Shown: piece after piece, positions 33,636 to 35,063 of the stretch
Numbering within the stretch: the stretch's first letter is position 1
Layout of the letters: every line of letters starts with the position of its first letter
Source: Candidatus Yanofskybacteria bacterium RIFCSPLOWO2_02_FULL_45_18
GTDB taxonomy: Bacteria; Patescibacteriota; Minisyncoccia; 2-02-FULL-40-12; GWA2-44-9
NCBI GenBank assembly: GCA_001795795.1
Contig: MGKV01000001.1
Coordinates: forward strand, 1-35,063
Direction of reading: 5' to 3'
Length of the DNA: 35,063 nucleotides
Made by a program: the position numbers and the translations under genes
The notes under the pieces: generated by a model
Database searches by the model: none
Told to the model about the DNA's origin: nothing
What the model saw: the letters and a program-made list of their open reading frames with translations, nothing else

Positions 33636-35063
33636 ATGGAAAACAACACCTCGTTTTCGCAAAAATTCTTTTTGTACACCCGCAAATCCACCGATGTTGA
33701 GGACAAGCAAGTTTTATCTATCGAAGCACAAATTACAGAATTGCGTGCTTTTGCGAAACAGGAAAAGTTAGAAATAGTTGATGAGCTGGTAGAAAAACAA
33801 TCGGCCAAAATTCCTGGCAGACCAATTTTTAACGATATGCTTAACCGAATAGAAGCCGGAGAAGCAAACGGAATTTTGGCTTGGCATCCTGATAGATTAG
33901 CGCGCAATTCTGTTGACGGTGGAAAAATAATTTATCTTGTGGACACAGGTGGACTTGTGGCATTGAAATTTGTGCAGTTCTGGTTTGAACCGACACCACA
34001 AGGAAAATTTATGTTGAACATCGCTTTTGGGCAAAGCAAATACTATGTAGATTCTCTTTCCGAAAATACTAAAAGAGGATTGCGCCAAAAAGTGAGACGG
34101 GGCGAATATCCGTCTCTGGCTCCAGTTGGATATATCAATGACTCGCGTAATAAATCTGTCGTCGTAGATAAAAAGCGTGCGCCTATCATTCGCCAAGCAT
34201 TTGAGCTTTACGCCGAGGGCAATCATCGGCTAGAAGATGTTTCCGACTTTTTGGCGCAAAACAAAATCGTTTCAAGAAGTGGAAAGAGAATCCATATTAC
34301 AAGAACGACTTTTATTCTACAAAATCCATTTTACACTGGGTTATTTCGCTATGCGGGCGAAATATATGAAGGCAAGCACGAGCCAATCATCGCAAAGAAA
34401 CTTTTTGATAAAGTCCAAGAAGTAATGAAGCAGAGAGGACGGCCGAGGCACAAAGCCAAACCGGAGCCACAAGTTTTTTGTGGACTGTTAAGGTGCGGCA
34501 CTTGCGATATGATGATTACTGCCGAGTTGAAAGTGAAGCGTCAGAAAAATGGCAATGTCCACTATTACACATATTATCGCTGTACCCGCAAATCAAAATC
34601 AATAAAGTGCGCCGCACCATTTATCCGCCAAGAGAAATTAGACGGACAAATTTCCTCTCTGCTTCAAAAAGTTTCTTTGCCTACGGATTGGGCGGAAAAA
34701 CTTAATACAAGATTAGAAAAAGACAAAACAAAATCCGCCCAATCCGTTTCTGCTTTTGTTCAAACAAACCAAGAGAGAATCAAAGTCATTGCCACCAAGC
34801 TCCAGCGACTTCTTGACGGGTACTTGGAGCAGGACATTGACCGAGAAATTTACCGAACTGAAAAAGCAAAGTTGTTGAGCGAAAAGAAGTCGCTTGAAGA
34901 ACAAACAACTCGTTTTGAACAAAAGCAAAATGATTGGCTCGAACCGATGAGAGAATGGATAAAAGTCGCTTCAACTCTTGATAAAACCGCAAGGGATAGC
35001 AACCTTTTTGCTAAAAAGGTTGCTGCCGAACAAGTGTTCGGCTCGAACCTCGTCTTGGCGGGC
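33636..35063 (+). CDS. Large serine recombinase / integrase, truncated at window end
   Basis: 476 uninterrupted codons to the last base, absent from the ORF track. FLYTRKSTDVEDKQVLSIEAQ (catalytic Ser), ILAWHPDRLARN, TKRGLRQKVRRGEYPSLAPVGYIND, zinc-ribbon LRCGTCDMMIT...YYRCTRKSKSIKC, coiled coil. Confidence 0.95.
   Translation, partial: MENNTSFSQKFFLYTRKSTDVEDKQVLSIEAQITELRAFAKQEKLEIVDELVEKQSAKIPGRPIFNDMLNRIEAGEANGILAWHPDRLARNSVDGGKIIYLVDTGGLVALKFVQFWFEPTPQGKFMLNIAFGQSKYYVDSLSENTKRGLRQKVRRGEYPSLAPVGYINDSRNKSVVVDKKRAPIIRQAFELYAEGNHRLEDVSDFLAQNKIVSRSGKRIHITRTTFILQNPFYTGLFRYAGEIYEGKHEPIIAKKLFDKVQEVMKQRGRPRHKAKPEPQVFCGLLRCGTCDMMITAELKVKRQKNGNVHYYTYYRCTRKSKSIKCAAPFIRQEKLDGQISSLLQKVSLPTDWAEKLNTRLEKDKTKSAQSVSAFVQTNQERIKVIATKLQRLLDGYLEQDIDREIYRTEKAKLLSEKKSLEEQTTRFEQKQNDWLEPMREWIKVASTLDKTARDSNLFAKKVAAEQVFGSNLVLAG
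35043..35063. repeat. Right arm of the 21-bp inverted repeat, at the window edge
   Basis: TCGAACCTCGTCTTGGCGGGC, reverse complement of 33550-33570; encodes SNLVLAG of the recombinase. Confidence 0.95.

Noticed and set aside
140-34992. Many 60-160 aa antisense or alternative-frame ORFs in the track (e.g. 2263-2628 -, 13673-14155 -, 18014-18322 -, 18800-19483 -)
   Set aside because: They lie opposite or out of frame with well-supported genes, lack recognisable motifs and have no convincing start signals; shadow ORFs of the real coding frames.

Overview
The window reads like a Candidate Phyla Radiation / Patescibacteria (Parcubacteria-like) chromosome fragment. This is inferred from gene content: a short DnaX, GtrA, a DUF5652-like membrane segment, a VirB2-like two-TM segment and abundant small exported proteins. 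It carries about 27 plausible protein genes and two tRNAs (Gln-UUG, Gly-UCC, both with encoded CCA). No rRNA or CRISPR array was seen. Housekeeping genes include dnaX, tgt, mnmA, gpmI, rny and an HU-family gene. Between them lie envelope, surface and lipid genes. The most interesting items are: (i) an exported protein joining a GH5-like glycosidase domain, Cys-rich segments and a VirB2/TrbC-like two-TM segment, with the Cys-rich pattern continuing in frame past its TAA stop; (ii) an mnmA gene with two in-frame insertions that each form inverted-repeat DNA; (iii) a tightly coupled three-gene operon (TM protein, LecA-like domain protein, CsgG-like protein); (iv) a patatin / GlpA-like oxidoreductase / AGPS-like FAD oxidase / stand-alone FAD-binding domain cassette; (v) a large serine recombinase, absent from the supplied ORF track, that runs off the window end, where the last 21 bp are an exact inverted copy of sequence next to tRNA-Gly; (vi) a perfect 48-bp palindrome after the HU gene; (vii) a FecR plus CHASE2-class III cyclase pair. 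All family calls come from reading motifs by eye; no searches were run.
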